A stretch of 64,000 nucleotides of DNA from Cloeon dipterum (Eukaryota > Arthropoda > Insecta > Ephemeroptera > Baetidae). The position numbers and the translations under genes are program-made. Below, piece by piece: positions 20,934 through 32,554 of the stretch (position 1 is the first letter of the stretch; every line of letters starts with the position of its first letter). The notes under the pieces were generated by a model. The model worked only from the letters and a program-made list of their open reading frames with translations, was not told where the DNA came from and did no database searches. Location of the stretch: contig NC_088787.1 in assembly GCF_949628265.1 (NCBI RefSeq), forward strand, positions 3,834,501 through 3,898,500, given 5' to 3'.

Positions 20934-23105
20934 ATGAATGAAATGAATGACGAGGAGAAACTGATGTTATTCGAGAGGAAACTGCTGAATATATCAAGGA
21001 ATTGCAGTTTGGTCGAGCTTTCTCGACGAAAAATCGGGAAGAATCTTGATTTCTTCCAAGAACATGAACAATACGGGAGGAAACTGAAATCTCTGCGTAA
21101 ATAAATAAATTATTTATTTTTTTAACAATTTAATAATATTTTGCAGCTGTTTGTTTGCGCGATCATATGTTGCGTCAGCTGACCAGCGTGAAGTTTGATG
21201 GTGCGATTGGGGAAAGTAAACCAAATTTCGAAAGGAAGCTTCGGGATTTTTCCTTTTTGCTGAGTTCAGAGACGAAACATATCGAGCTCGACGGGCTCTT
21301 GTCCTTTTGTCCCGAGGAAATCCTCCATGAACAACTTACGAGGGTAATGAAATGATAATATTTTCATTTCTTCTAATTTTCTAAATTTGGACACTCAGAT
21401 TATACAAATGATCGCAGCTGAAGCTCCGAACGTTCAGTCACTGATAATAAACGGACGAAATTCAACGACCAAAATATATAATTACCATTACCACACTTTA
21501 AATCAAGTCGAACTTGAAGCGATTTGTAGTCTGAGCAAGCTCAAAAAGCTCGAGCTGCCAGTGTTTGTGGGAGTAGTTTTCTCTGATCTGATGCAGATTT
21601 GCGAGACTCTTCAGTTTTTGGAACATGTTGACGTCAGGATTCATGACGCATACGTGGATTTATCGAATATCGACCAATTCAAACGAAGCTTTTCTCGTTT
21701 GAGAGTGTTTCATTTTTCACTGTCTCGATTTTTTTATCGATCCCAAAGACTGATGCATTTGTGCATTGAACACCTGCCGAAGCTTCGATTGATGAACCTG
21801 TTGGATTTTAACGATTTTGATATTCCTGAAGTTATTGATGTACATAATCTACCCTCGGAAACCTCCTCATTGATGAATTTGGCCGTCTGTCCACCTACGC
21901 TGCCCATTCACCAGCTTTTCCCGGAATTGAGACATCTTTCGGTAAAACAGAAACGTTTTTAGCCACCATATAAATGCTGCTATTGATGGGCGGTAAATCG
22001 ATTTTTTTCAGTTACCTTCTTGAAGCTTTAAATAGAGTCATATTAAAAAATATATATAGAGTCAGTTTAGCTAATTATGATCATTCATCAGGTTAATTTC
22101 AATTGAATTAGTCAAGGATGAAACATATAGAAAGCATTATTTTGTTTCACACCCCTTTTCACCACAAAGTACTTTTTGTAGGAGTAAAATGGCATTCGGC
22201 ATTTATATAAACTGGCATACTTATCTCTGGTTAAAAATCATATTTGAATAATCCAATAAATATTATTTCAGATTTGCTGGCCTCGAATATCGCATATCAA
22301 TGAGCGCAGGATCGATACCTTGCTTAATTTTTCCAAACTAGAGAGTCTTCATGTTGATTTATCTTTCCCTTCAGAAATTTTCTTCAATCAATTGTTGGAT
22401 CGTTACGGGTTAAATCTGAGGAAACTTGTTATTAGCATCATTCAATTCAAGCTACGAATGGGAGATATTATGAAATGTTGCAAGAAGTTAGAAAGGCTCG
22501 CTTTTCATCACGCTTTTTTTTCTGACCAGCCGTTGATGTCAACACAAACTTTTGCCGAGTTAAAGGAGCTGACGTGGAATATTCCAATTTGGTAAGAGAT
22601 TGCACGAAACTCATCCGACTCCTATCTAATAAAATGTTTATTTTATAGTGAGAACAATAATTACGGTCAAAATCTCCTACACCTTCTCTCTTCACCAAAA
22701 CTGGAAAAGGTCTCTCTAACCTTGGACAAGGCGTCAGGAACTGACCCTGCCATCCTGAAGGAAATCTCAAATTTGATTGCCAATGGACAAATTCTTCGCG
22801 AGTTGAAGAGTTTAATCATTTACTTCTTCTACCAAAGTATAAGACCCGGAGAAACTGGATTTGTCCGACTGTTGGAAGCAGTGAACAGTCTGGTAACGAA
22901 TGCCTGCGCCTTTCTCCCGAAATTTACTTGGATCGTCTTAAAACCTTACGAGAAGAATTACAAGACACCGTATGATGACTCACAAGTGAATGAGTTCAAT
23001 ATCCCTATTAATTCACAAAGAGAATTTTGCCACGACTTCAGGAAGTTTGGAAAGCCCGACCTCGCCAAGTTCCTGTTCGCCTGCAGAGCGGGCAGGCCAC
23101 TTTAA
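20934..23105 (+). CDS. LRR-like protein L3
   Basis: Exons 20934..21096, 21147..21343, 21399..21941, 22272..22591, 22649..23105; 559 residues. Two in-frame ATGs (20934 and 20943) precede NDEEKLMLFERKLL; the second aligns with the paralogs. Introns are the shortest of the family. Modules: HIELDGLLSFCP, NVQSLIINGRNSTTKI, LSKLKKLELPVFV, LHFSL-type strands in FSRLRVFHFSLSRFF, LESLHVDLSF and KLERLAFHHAFF. The last exon is longer than in L1 or L2, with a polar insert (YDDSQVNEFNIPIN). The end, DLAKFLFACRAGRPL, is almost identical in the family. It converges on the nucleoplasmin-domain gene 235 bp away. Confidence 0.78.
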
Positions 23106-23340
23106 AATGTTCAATTATTGATTTTTGGTGTATCTCATACGAATTTACGCATTAACGCTGAATTTATGCTTGTCCGAATGAAGTAAAAATGAATTTATGT
23201 CTGATGGCTTCCTTTTATTTGATATTTGACAGAAATATAATCATAGTAAATGCAGTCAAAAATTAAAACAAATAAATAGTCAAGCTGGCAGGTGTGGAGA
23301 TTTTGATGTAATGAAACTTTCTTCTACTTGAGGGCCAGAT

Positions 23341-24713
23341 CTACTTAAAAACATTTCTTCCCCTACCTTTGGGAGCCTGTTTCTCTCTCTTGCCAGAGTG
23401 ATGCACCTTCGGAGTCGCGGCACCCTGAGAAAAGCATTTAAATTTCAGAAGTCAGTAATAAAGAATTCCAACATGGACATACATTTCTTGCTTTGTTTGG
23501 AGTTTTCTGCTCCTGAGCCTTGGGAAGCTTGACCTGTTTCTGAGGGGTTTGCAATTTCTTCTTTGCAGGCTGTGGGACCTCCACGTCTGATTCTTCACTA
23601 TCATCTCCGTCCGAGTCCAGTTCATCGTCATCGCTCTCCTTCCTGACATACTCATCAGAGTCTGCAGAATTAATTATTAAAAATCCTCCTCATTTAATTG
23701 ATATTAAAACCAACCTTCTTCCTCCTCTAACTCGGAATCTTCCTCACTTTCAACGCTGTCACTGTCTTCTGCCATGTCATCAGACTCATCCTCGTCTTTG
23801 TCATCGCTGTCCAAGATTAGTGGCAGAGTTTTCAGCTTTTTCTTCTTCTTCTTGTCAGCAATGGGCATCAATTGAGGCGCTTCCTCTGAAATTTTACAAA
23901 ATAAAAAATCCATATCAAGCGGTTCTCATGTTTTAATATATAAAATTAAATTTATATAAATAAAATAATCTTGAAAATTTAGTTTTCATCCGAGTTAGGC
24001 TTGTCACCTGTCCTCTTGCCCTCTTGAAGTGACAATCCTGACTCAGAACTACCTATTTATTTTTCCCAATTAAATTAAATAATGCCCACCATCCTCCTCG
24101 TCCTCCTCTTCACTCTCCTCAAAATCGCTCGGCACGAAGAAACCGGACAGGGTGACCTTGCCATATCCACACAGAGAAAACACAATTTCCTGGCCTCTCA
24201 GGAAGTTCAGGTCAAGCTGCTGCTGCAGGACGTGATGCTTCGCCTGCAGGTTGCAAAGCACAAACTCACTTTCTCCCACCAACAAGATGACGGTCACTTC
24301 CTGACCTGCCGAAATTAAAAATTAATAATTCCTAAAGAAAAATTCAATTAATGTTTCATACTTGATGGAACTCGCAAGTCCAACGCAGCCATGGAAATGT
24401 GAAAAGAGTAGCGCACCTTCTGCACATACTTCTTGCCTCTCTCCAAAGTCAGTCCTGCAAAAGAGATTTTTCTTGAATTATTAATTCACCGAAACATGGC
24501 GCGTCGCCGTCGCCAGTTTTAGGCAAAATAGCGTCTCGTGTCGCCGAGCAAGCGATGCATCGGGCATCTTGCCTGACTGTTTGAGTGCAACAGGCCGAGA
24601 TTGCGGCCGAATCGTCGGCAGAATGGCCAAAATGGCGAGAGATCCACAAATAATGCACATTGCCGGCTAAAACGGCTCATCGAGAAAGGCGAATGAAACT
24701 TACCCCAAAACAT
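23341..24713 (-). CDS. nucleoplasmin-domain acidic protein (FKBP39/46-type N-terminus, no PPIase domain)
   Basis: Seven exons in phase: 24713..24704, 24454..24362, 24305..24090, 24052..24008, 23885..23715, 23661..23483, 23424..23341; 265 residues. Residues 1-95 match the nucleoplasmin-like core of insect FKBP39/FKBP46: MFWG start, KKYVQKVRYSFHISMAALDL, VTVILLVGESEFVLCNLQ, LDLNFLRGQEIVFSLCGYG, VTLSGFF. Acidic tracts follow (ESEEEDEED; SDDKDEDESDDMAED; SESEED-like), one basic run (ADKKKKKKLK) resembling a nuclear localisation signal, and a Lys/Arg/Gly-rich tail ending KGRGRNVFK. Family knowledge: such domains form pentamers that bind histones through acidic tracts in nucleus and nucleolus. The FKBP peptidyl-prolyl isomerase domain that normally follows is absent; the frame ends in TAG before any FKBP motif. 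Either this is a stand-alone nucleoplasmin-like chaperone or the gene lost its FKBP exon. Confidence 0.82.
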
Positions 24714-24896
24714 AGTTGATTATGGCTAATTAAACGGTAGGAATGGAAGCACTAATTGAAGCTAAAGCTCAGGAAAGAATTTTCAACGGCACACTTGCTG
24801 TCTTGCTTAAATTAAAATAAGCAGGAATAAATTAGACGAAGGAAAATGCAGCCTGTTCGCCTGTTGGGCCTGTTGTCAGTGTTTGTGTGGGAAACT

Positions 24897-24942
24897 CAAG
24901 ATGGCCGCCGGCGCTCTGACTGCTGGGCTCAAGTTTCGCGCC
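24897..24942. promoter_or_regulatory. YY1-like and E2F-like sites upstream of the nucleoplasmin-domain gene
   Basis: CAAGATGGCCGCC (24897-24909) is a full YY1/Pho-type motif, and TTTCGCGCC (24934-24942) is an E2F consensus. Both lie about 190-230 bp upstream of the ATG at 24713, in a locally GC-rich patch. This suits a growth-related, broadly expressed gene. Motif matches only. Confidence 0.5.
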
Positions 24943-25174
24943 AAATTCTCAAAAATTAGAGATTAATCAGATGAAAATTCAATTTTATAAGATTCAAAAT
25001 CCAAAATTGAGTTTCAAACGTATTTTAATGATAGAACGACTCTTTTGGAGTTATAAATTTGAATATATTTTTCAACACTTTTGCTTTAGGCGGGAAAATT
25101 CCGATGAATTGACGACTCCTCAGGGAGAGCAATTATACAAAAAATTCTGGCAATTGACCAGTTGCATAAACCCT
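24943..25174. other. spacer right of the nucleoplasmin-domain promoter
   Basis: No gene recognised; the open frame at 24971-25306 is without support. Confidence 0.3.
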
Positions 25175-25452
25175 TCGTGTTCGAAGCCGCCAACAGATGG
25201 CGCCACCGTATACCTTCAATTTTTAAGGCACTTCCGCTGCGGTTTCAGACCGCTCAATCTAGCTATTTTGCATTTTTCAATTAATTTGCTTTTTTTGACG
25301 TGCTGAAATCCAAAATTGGTTAAGCCATTCACCGTAGAAACGTTGGAAATTTTTTTTTTTATTTCAAAAAATGGTTTTTCACGATTCTACGGCGATTGGC
25401 TGAACCGATTTTGGTTTTCAGCACGTCAAAAAAAAGCATGTTAATTGAAGAA
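25175..25452. mobile_element. palindromic non-autonomous element
   Basis: 25268-25347 and 25381-25452 are inverted arms (TTTTTTTGACGTGCTGAAA, CCAAAATTGGTTAAGCCATT, CACCGTAGAA against the complementary GATTCTACGGCGATTGGCTG and TTTTCAGCACGTCAAAAAAA). The left flank from about 25175 (GATGGCGCCACCGTATAC, AAGGCACTTCCGCTGCG) recurs with the left arm at 63195-63410, so the mobile unit is larger than the palindrome. Confidence 0.6.
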
Positions 25453-26244
25453 TGCACAACTTTCCACGCGTGAGCTTAAAATGAGTGCTTAATCTTTTCT
25501 GTCATTTTAACAAGAGGGGGAAAATTTCACAGTTCTTCTACTCAATTAAAAAAGGCTCAAGAATTAAAGGGGAGCGATAGAGTGAAATAATGGATAATTA
25601 TTTGAATTGTTGCATTCTGTTAATCTATAAATAATTTGTTATTCAATTTGGAACAATAATAAAGAACCTTGCTAAAGTAGAAAAAAATAATATTTTCTAC
25701 AAAATTTGAACAAATTTGCTAGGCAGATTTCTAAAATATCTTCGAGATAATTTGGTATTTTTAAATAAAACCAGCAAGAAGACATTATAAACAGCAAATA
25801 ACGATATAATCAAGTTCACTAATTGTAACTAAACCCACATAAATGTTTTATTCAAAAAGGGACAGTGCTAAAAAGTATGCAGTTCACAGGAGAAAAAGGC
25901 CACCGTAATTAATGTTCATATTTGCAATTACTGGAAAAGCTTGATTAAATCAAATTAAAATTTCATATTTAACCTGTACCACGATTTATTGGAAATTAAA
26001 TTTACAAAGATTGCAGAATAAACTTGTAATTATAAATGAAGAATAAAAGTGGAAAAAGGATAGGTGGAGTGTACAGAAAATTTGTTTACACATGCAAGGT
26101 TTAATGAATGGAAAAAATACAGTAGCATACAATCTATCTATAAGGACATAATAATCTTGAGAAAAAAAAACAGTATTCTGAAACAATAACCTCTGAACAT
26201 ATTTTAACCGATGATACCTCCTCTCGACGTTGAACGCACATTTT
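25453..26244. other. 3' flank of zinc-finger gene Z1
   Basis: Carries a polyadenylation signal for Z1 (AATAAA on minus, 25990..25985) inside a block, ACGATTTATTGGAAATTAAA, that recurs about 270 bp beyond the stop of Z2-Z6. 25470-25640 also recurs at 29830-29970 and 38310-38470. Confidence 0.6.
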
Positions 26245-28181
26245 TCACGCGCTGCTCATGCCATGAATCGCTAATAAATGGGTTTTCAACCACCATTCAC
26301 CCATTGATTTTCCACACACCTTACATGATTTCAGATTTTTGCTCAGCAAATGAGTGTTTCTTTTGTGTGAAGCCAGAAAATAGGAAGAAATAAACTTCTT
26401 CTGGCACTCACCGCATTCGAATTTGCGTTCAATCAAATTGTGTTCAACAGCCAAGTGGTTTTTCAAGTTTGCAGAATTAGTGAACCTTTTTTGACAGTGA
26501 GCGCAATGCTTCAAATTCAGTCTCTTGTGAAAGTGAATCAGGTGGATTTTCAGTATTTTTGCACTTTTGTAGTACCTTTTGCACGGCTCGCACTTGAATC
26601 CAAATTTTTTGTGCTGCAAACCTCGCCAGGAATTGTTTCTGTGTTTCCTTTTCACGTGGTAATCCAACAAAGCATGAATTTTAAATGCCTTTGGGCACTT
26701 GTCACATTTGAGGAGAGTTTGTTTGCATGTTTTATAGTGCAACTGGTACAAACCTGAGCATTCAAATTCTTTCTTGCAGCGCGCGCAGTTCTTTCTTTTC
26801 AAATGGCGACTCATCAATCCAACAGTAACTTCTGAATTGCAAATTGAGCACACCCGAAATTTATGATTTTGTCTTACATGTTTTGCTAGATGCTGCTTGG
26901 TGGAAAACATTTTGTGGCATTTGTCGCACTTGATCGTCTTTAGCAAATGAAAACGAGTTACGTGAAACGACATATTCCCTTTAGATTTAGATTTGAACGT
27001 GCAATGGTGGCATTTGAAGACTTTTGCCTCGTCTTCTTCTTTGTGAACGGAATCAAAGTGGACAATCATTTCAGGTTCAGATTTGAAATAACAGAGGCAA
27101 CCCAAGAATTTGCAAATAACTCGATACTCAGAATGAACACGACGAATATGCTTTCTGAAGTTGGAGGAGGAGGATTGCCGAAATTCTTTCGCGCAAAAAT
27201 TGCACTTGATCAATTTCTTTGCTTTGGACTTTTGATGCACTTCCTTGGTGTGTTTGTCCTTTTCTTCGACAGTGAGGAAATATGTGCCACAATTACGATA
27301 GTCGCACCTGATGGCATTCTCATGCATTTTTTTCACGTGACTACTAATTTTTGTGGAAAGTAGCCCACAGTAGACACATTTCTTCTTGCTATTTCCATTG
27401 TTAGTCTTTCCCTCATGTTCGTCTTTCTCGCTTTTCGGCATTTCAATCTTCTCCAGCTGTACCCAGCACTGCTCTGCTTTTCCTTCTGAAACAATTAATC
27501 CAAAATTAAGTATCGGTAATATTCAAGAAGAGATTGAATATATTTATGGCAAATATCAATATTTGGAGTAAAGATTTTAAGTGTGGATTTTATAACGTCC
27601 ACCGCAGTAAAACCGTAATTTTAACCACTTGAATTGAAATTATATATTTGTTCAGAACTATCAGGCTATTTCAATTTTTATTCTATTCTATAAAATAATA
27701 GAGGATTGTTGTTAGGTTCTGATATCTCCTAAATTTTAATAATTAGCTTCTTGCCCATTCTGAATTATTTCCTTCCATTCCACTCTCTACACGTCATACC
27801 CATGTAGTTCTAAAATAAAATTTACAAACCCATGTACCTAGATATTTCATCCTCAGTTCCTTCGCCGCGTCGTCCAAATCAACCAGATCCGGTGTCCACC
27901 AAGCTAAAGCTTCCAGCTCGCTATCATGTTTGGCAAGAAATCTTAAAATATCAAAACGTCACTTAGAATTGAAAAATATATAATCCCGGTCCTGCTCACT
28001 CTGCGTGCCAGATGCAGAAATAGCAAATCAGATCCTCATCCTCAATTTCCTCTGCAAATTCATGGCCACAAACATTTAGGAGCCATGTCTGCAGCTTTTC
28101 CTTGTCCAATTGGATAGCCTGGACAGCGCCGTCCGCCGTCGGACGCTCGCAAACGCGGCAGAGTGGCTTCACCAGCGGCAT
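26245..28181 (-). CDS. ZAD-like C2H2 zinc-finger protein Z1
   Basis: Exons 28181..28000, 27941..27838, 27485..26245; 508 residues. Exon 1 encodes MPLVKPLCRVCERPTADGAV and, after a spacer, DEDLICYFCIWHAE: two Cys-x2-Cys pairs spaced about 45 residues, followed by the helical FLAKH...AWW...LDDAAKELR of exon 2. This resembles the insect zinc-finger-associated domain (ZAD), a dimerisation module, but lacks a clear final Cys, so I call it ZAD-like. Exon 3 has a short charged linker and 13 finger-like units, mostly C-x2-C or C-x4-C with H-x3/4-H; units 7 and 8 are C2HC-type (KRKNC, HYKTC). Unit 3 has two additional residues between Cys and His (RQSSSSNFRKH). Expected to be a nuclear, sequence-specific DNA binder; the target is unknown. 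ATG is preceded by GTG, and the inner ATG is used. Confidence 0.88.
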
Positions 28182-29526
28182 CACGGCAACTTGAAATGGC
28201 GCGAATAAGACCTGAACAGCTGCAGTTCGTCAGATCGTCAGGTGGATTATATGGTAAACGAAAAGGAGAAGGAATTTCAACCAAATCTTGTATTTTAATT
28301 GGTATGGCGTTAAATAATGACGAAAAAATAATTTTCAATTTAAAATATTGTGTAATTTAATGTCATAAGTCTATATTTTAATTTAAAAAAACAATATTGT
28401 TGGAGTTAGTTTAGCTCCAGATCTATCTCCTCTAAATATAGAGCAGCATGGGAAAAAACCATCACACACTCTTTCCCTGTAGCTTTGTAGCTTCTCTCAC
28501 TTTGAAACTCAATGGCGCGAAGTGCTATGACGGATGCCATTAATTAATTTGTTCCCAGTTGTAGATTTCAATTATGTTCTTATAATCTTAAACGACCTAA
28601 ATTATGTTTATGTTCAAACTGATATTATTTTGTCTGGATATGGCAATGTATGGGGCAAAATAGCCCTGCAGAACCATAATAAAGATTACTTTGAAACTAA
28701 ATTAACAATAAAATTGTGAATTGTAAACCAGCGAATGTAGTGAATTGATAGTTAATTTAACCTAAGAACACGCAAAATGGTAGAAAATTCTGCTCTAATC
28801 AAAAGAAATGCATCAGTCATAATAAGAAATGACTCTCTGCTTCGTATAGATGACAAGTGAAATGGTAAATAAAAAGCTGAGCCTCTCTGCTTTTCACTGA
28901 GATTAATTCACTCATATTTCGATATAGTTACTTATCTCCATTCGATTCTAATTTTCAAGACACAAACTTTTGTACCGCACCATTTTAAAAATAATATTAA
29001 CGCAACTCGTTTAATGCGGGTTTCCATTCACAACAAATTCAAGGCGACGTTTTCCACGCACAAAGCGGCTTCGTATAAAACGCGTCAGTCCATCTGCTGC
29101 TTTTCACCTCTGTTGTTTGCAATTATTTGCAGACTAGAGAAGGATTGAACCCGATGTGGGCCAATCACGCACCTCAAGGCCTTGTGCCAAACTTTCGCAG
29201 ATGCCGACTTTCTTGGCTTTTTCCAGCCCTACATATTTTTTAAAATAATTAGTTACACTTTCATTTTGCAATCAACCACCCAATGGTCAGAAAAATATTT
29301 TAGCTGAACTTTTTAAAGTTGTCCTGCTGTAAAACTGTGATTTAAGCTGCGGCTTCCTGTTTAACAGTTATTAATTAAGCATCTAGAGCGTTCACATTTT
29401 AAATTTAATAATATTTGGATGACCACGCACTAATCAGCAGATGGTTTGAATTTAAATTAATTTGCAGCCTTTCTGCCTTCACTGCCTAATAAATTAAACT
29501 GTACGAAATATAACTGAAGAACTGAC

Positions 29527-29550
29527 TCATTCATTCATTCATTCATTCAT
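29527..29550. repeat. ATTC microsatellite
   Basis: About six tandem ATTC units immediately left of the TGACGTCA block. The copies elsewhere have one to three units. Confidence 0.85.
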
Positions 29551-29652
29551 GGTGGCGCTGTTGGCATTGCCCCTTCTCAAAGCCATTCGTTTCCGCTGAC
29601 GTCACTCGAGTCGCGTGCCAGTCTTGTTGCGGGTTGCATAAGCTGATTGGTA
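29551..29652 (+). promoter_or_regulatory. TGACGTCA block, copy 1
   Basis: Ordered motifs: GGTGGCGCTG, CATTCGTTTCCGC, TGACGTCA (29597-29604), GCGTGCCA, GCGGGTTGCATAA. About 1.4 kb upstream of the Z1 start on the opposite strand. The order recurs in five other spacers. Possibly a distal promoter or enhancer, possibly a dispersed repeat. Confidence 0.5.
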
Positions 29653-30618
29653 TGTAGGCTGGACAAACACTGATTATTTTATATTATATAATATTAGTCA
29701 AAATTGAATCATTAACTTGAATATAATAAAACGCGATCGAAATGGAAGTTAATCCCGTATTCCCGTAAGAGGATGAAGATTAAATCATTTTTATTAATTA
29801 ATAATTGCACTTTCCACGTGAGCTTAAGATGAGTGCTTAATCTTTTCTGTCATTTTAACAAGAGGGGGAAAATATCTAAGTTCTTCAATTCAATTAAAAA
29901 GGCTCAAGAAATAAAGGGGATCGATACAGGGAAATAATTGATAATAATTTGAATTGTTGGATTCTGTTAATCTTTAAATAATTTGTTATTCAATTTGGAA
30001 CAGTAACAAGAGACCTTGCTCAGGTACAAAAAAAGTAAAATTTTCTTTAAAATTTGAAAAAATTTGCTAGGCAGATTTTGTAAAATATCTTCGAGATAAG
30101 TCAATATCTTGAAAGAAATCCAGAAAGAAGACATTATAAACATCAAATAAAGAAATAATCAAGTTCCCTTTTATAAATTGTAACTAAACCCACATAAATA
30201 TTTGTACAAAAAGCGACCGCATGCGCTAAATGCATGCAGTTCAGTACACAGGAGAAGAAGGCAACCGTAATTAATGTTCATGTTTTCGATTACTAGAGGA
30301 ATTTGTAATCAAATTAAAATTTCAAATTTTTCATTCACCACGATTTATTGAAAATTAAATTTACAAAGATTGCAGAATTAACCCTTTTGTAGTTATAAAT
30401 AAAGTATAAAAGTGGAAAAGGATAGGTTGGGCGGAAAAATTTGTTTATACATCAATTGTCTACCAATACATGATTTAAGGAAATGAAAAATACAGAAGCA
30501 GACAAACTAGCAATAAGGACATTTATAATCTTGAAAAAAAACACAGCATTATGAGACAATACCCTCTAAACATATTTTCAACAGATGATACCTCCTCTCG
30601 ACATTGAACAGACATCTT

Positions 30619-32554
30619 TCACGCACTTTCCATGCCATGAATCGCTAATAAATGGGTTTTCAACCAGTTTGCACCCATTGATTTTCCACACACCACACAT
30701 GATTTCAGTTTTCTGCTTTGCAAATGTGTATTTCTTTTGTGAGCAGCCAGGAAACGTGAAGAAACAAACTTCTTCTGGCACTCGCCGCAATCGAATTTGC
30801 GTTCAATCAAATTGTGTTTCTCAGCCAAGTGGTTTTTCAAGTTAGCAAACTCAGGGAAGCTTTTTGGACAGTGTGCGCAGTTCTTCAGATTCAGTCTCTT
30901 GTGAAAGCGATTCAAGTGCATTTTCAGATTTGTTTCATTTTTGTAGCACCTTTTGCACGGCTCGCACTTGAATCCAAGATTTTTGTACTGCAGGCCATGC
31001 CAGGAATCATATCTGTGTTTAATTTTCAAGTGGTATTTCAGTTCAAATCTATATTGGAAAGTCTTTGGGCAATTTTGACATTTCAAAAGAGTTTGTCTGC
31101 ACGTTTTGATATGGGATTTGAACAAACCTGAGCATTTAAATTCATTCTTGCAGCGATTACAGAAGGTTTTTTTCAAGTGACAACTCTTGTTTCTAACAAT
31201 AACATCTGAATTGCAAATTGAGCACAAGCGTGACTTATGATTTAGTCTTACATGTACGGACAGATGCTGCTTGGTGGAAAACATTTTGTGGCATTTGTCG
31301 CACATGATGGTCTTTGGCAAATGCAAACGAGAAACGTGAATCGACAAATCCCATTTAGATTTAGATTTGAACTCGCAATGGTAACAATTGAATACTTTTG
31401 CTTTGTCTTCTTCCTTGTGAACAGCTTCAAAGTGGGCCATCATTTCCGGTTCAGATTTGAAATAACAGAAGCAACCAAAGAATTTGCATTTTACGCGAAA
31501 CTCGGCATGAACACGACGGATATGATCTCTGATGAAATCGGACCTCCGAAACTGTTTCTCGCAAAAATTGCACTTGATCAGTTTCTTTGTTTGAGACTTT
31601 TGATGCACTTCCTTGGTGTGTTTGTCCTTTTCCTCGACAGTGTGGAAATATGTGGCACAATTCTGATAGTCACACCTGATGGCATTCGCGTGCATATATC
31701 TCATGTGACCTCTAATGCTTGCGACCATTTTTCTACAATACAAACATTTCCTCGCGCTCTTTCCACCTTCAGTCTTTGCCTCGTTCTCTCCATTTTCTTT
31801 CTTCTCGCATTTCGGCAACTCAATTTTCTTCAGCTGCACCCAGCACTGCTCTGCATTTCCTTCTGTAATAATAAATAAAAAATCATTGAAATGTATTAAT
31901 AGTTCGTAGAATAACGAACATGCTAAAAGGAATGAATAAAATTTAAATCTATATAAAAATATCAAGGGTGGAATGTATTTTTAACAGCAGTAAAACCGTA
32001 ATTTTTACCTCTTATTATCGTGAAATTTTAAAAGACACAATATCTATTTATTTAGTTTAAATACAGTATTTTCGATTTTTATGACTTGTTTCGGGATATG
32101 CAATTTCCTCCTTGCCCGCTCCAGATTGTTTAATTTAATCCCTACTCTTGCGTCATTCTTACTAGATACCTCCTTATAAAGTTTCTAGAATATAAATTTA
32201 CTTGCTCACTTACCTAAATATTTCCTCCTCAGCTCCTTCGTTACATCGTTCGAATAGACCAAATCCTGCGGCCACCAAGCCAAAGCTTCGAACTCGCAAA
32301 TATATTTGGCCAGAAACCTTGAAATAAAAAGTCGTCAATAAATTAGAAAACAATTAACCCGCAGCAGCCTACTCTGCGTGCCAGATGCAGAAATTGCAAA
32401 TCAGATCTTCATCTTCGATTTCCTCTGCAAATTCATTGCCGCAGACGTTCAAGAACCAAGTCTGCAGCTTTTCCTTTTCCAATTGGACAGCCTGGACAGC
32501 GCCGTCCGCCGTCGGACGCTCGCAAACGCGGCAGAGCGGTTTCACCAACGGCAT
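30619..32554 (-). CDS. ZAD-like C2H2 zinc-finger protein Z2
   Basis: Exons 32554..32373, 32317..32214, 31862..30619; 509 residues. The exon-2 segment has diverged (KYICEFEALAWWPQDLVYSN) relative to the LDDAAKELR of Z1. Thirteen finger-like units. Unit 1 CLYCRKMVASIRGHMRYMH, unit 3 recognition helix RRSDFIRDH, unit 6 STKQHLSVH, unit 10 KNETNLKMH. Unit 7 ends HLKKTFC and unit 8 HIKTC, keeping the C2HC variant. The C-terminal finger (CVVCGKSMGANWLKTHLLAIH) closes five residues before the stop, as in the minus-strand paralogs. The donor after exon 1 is GTAGGC rather than GTGAGC. Confidence 0.88.

Larger units (their letters stand above)
28182..30618. other. Z1-Z2 spacer
   Basis: Promoter-proximal Z1 sequence (GGCGCGAAT, CAGCTGCAG) lies at its left. 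28380-30560 is homologous to 36990-39050 (the Z3-Z4 spacer), for example AACGCAACTCGTTTAATGCG. Includes an ATTC repeat, a TGACGTCA block and, at the right, the Z2 polyadenylation signal (AATAAA on minus, 30349..30344). No gene seen. Confidence 0.6.

Noticed and set aside
28182-28184. GTG directly before the Z1 ATG (also in Z4, Z5 and Z6) as a start codon
   Set aside because: Eukaryotic genes rarely start at GTG; the next codon is ATG and is shared by the minus-strand paralogs.
31252-31878. 208-codon plus-strand frame inside zinc-finger exon Z2 (and similar antisense frames in Z1 and Z3-Z6)
   Set aside because: Mirror frame of Cys/His/Lys-rich coding sequence; recurs only opposite the fingers, with no start context or splice support.
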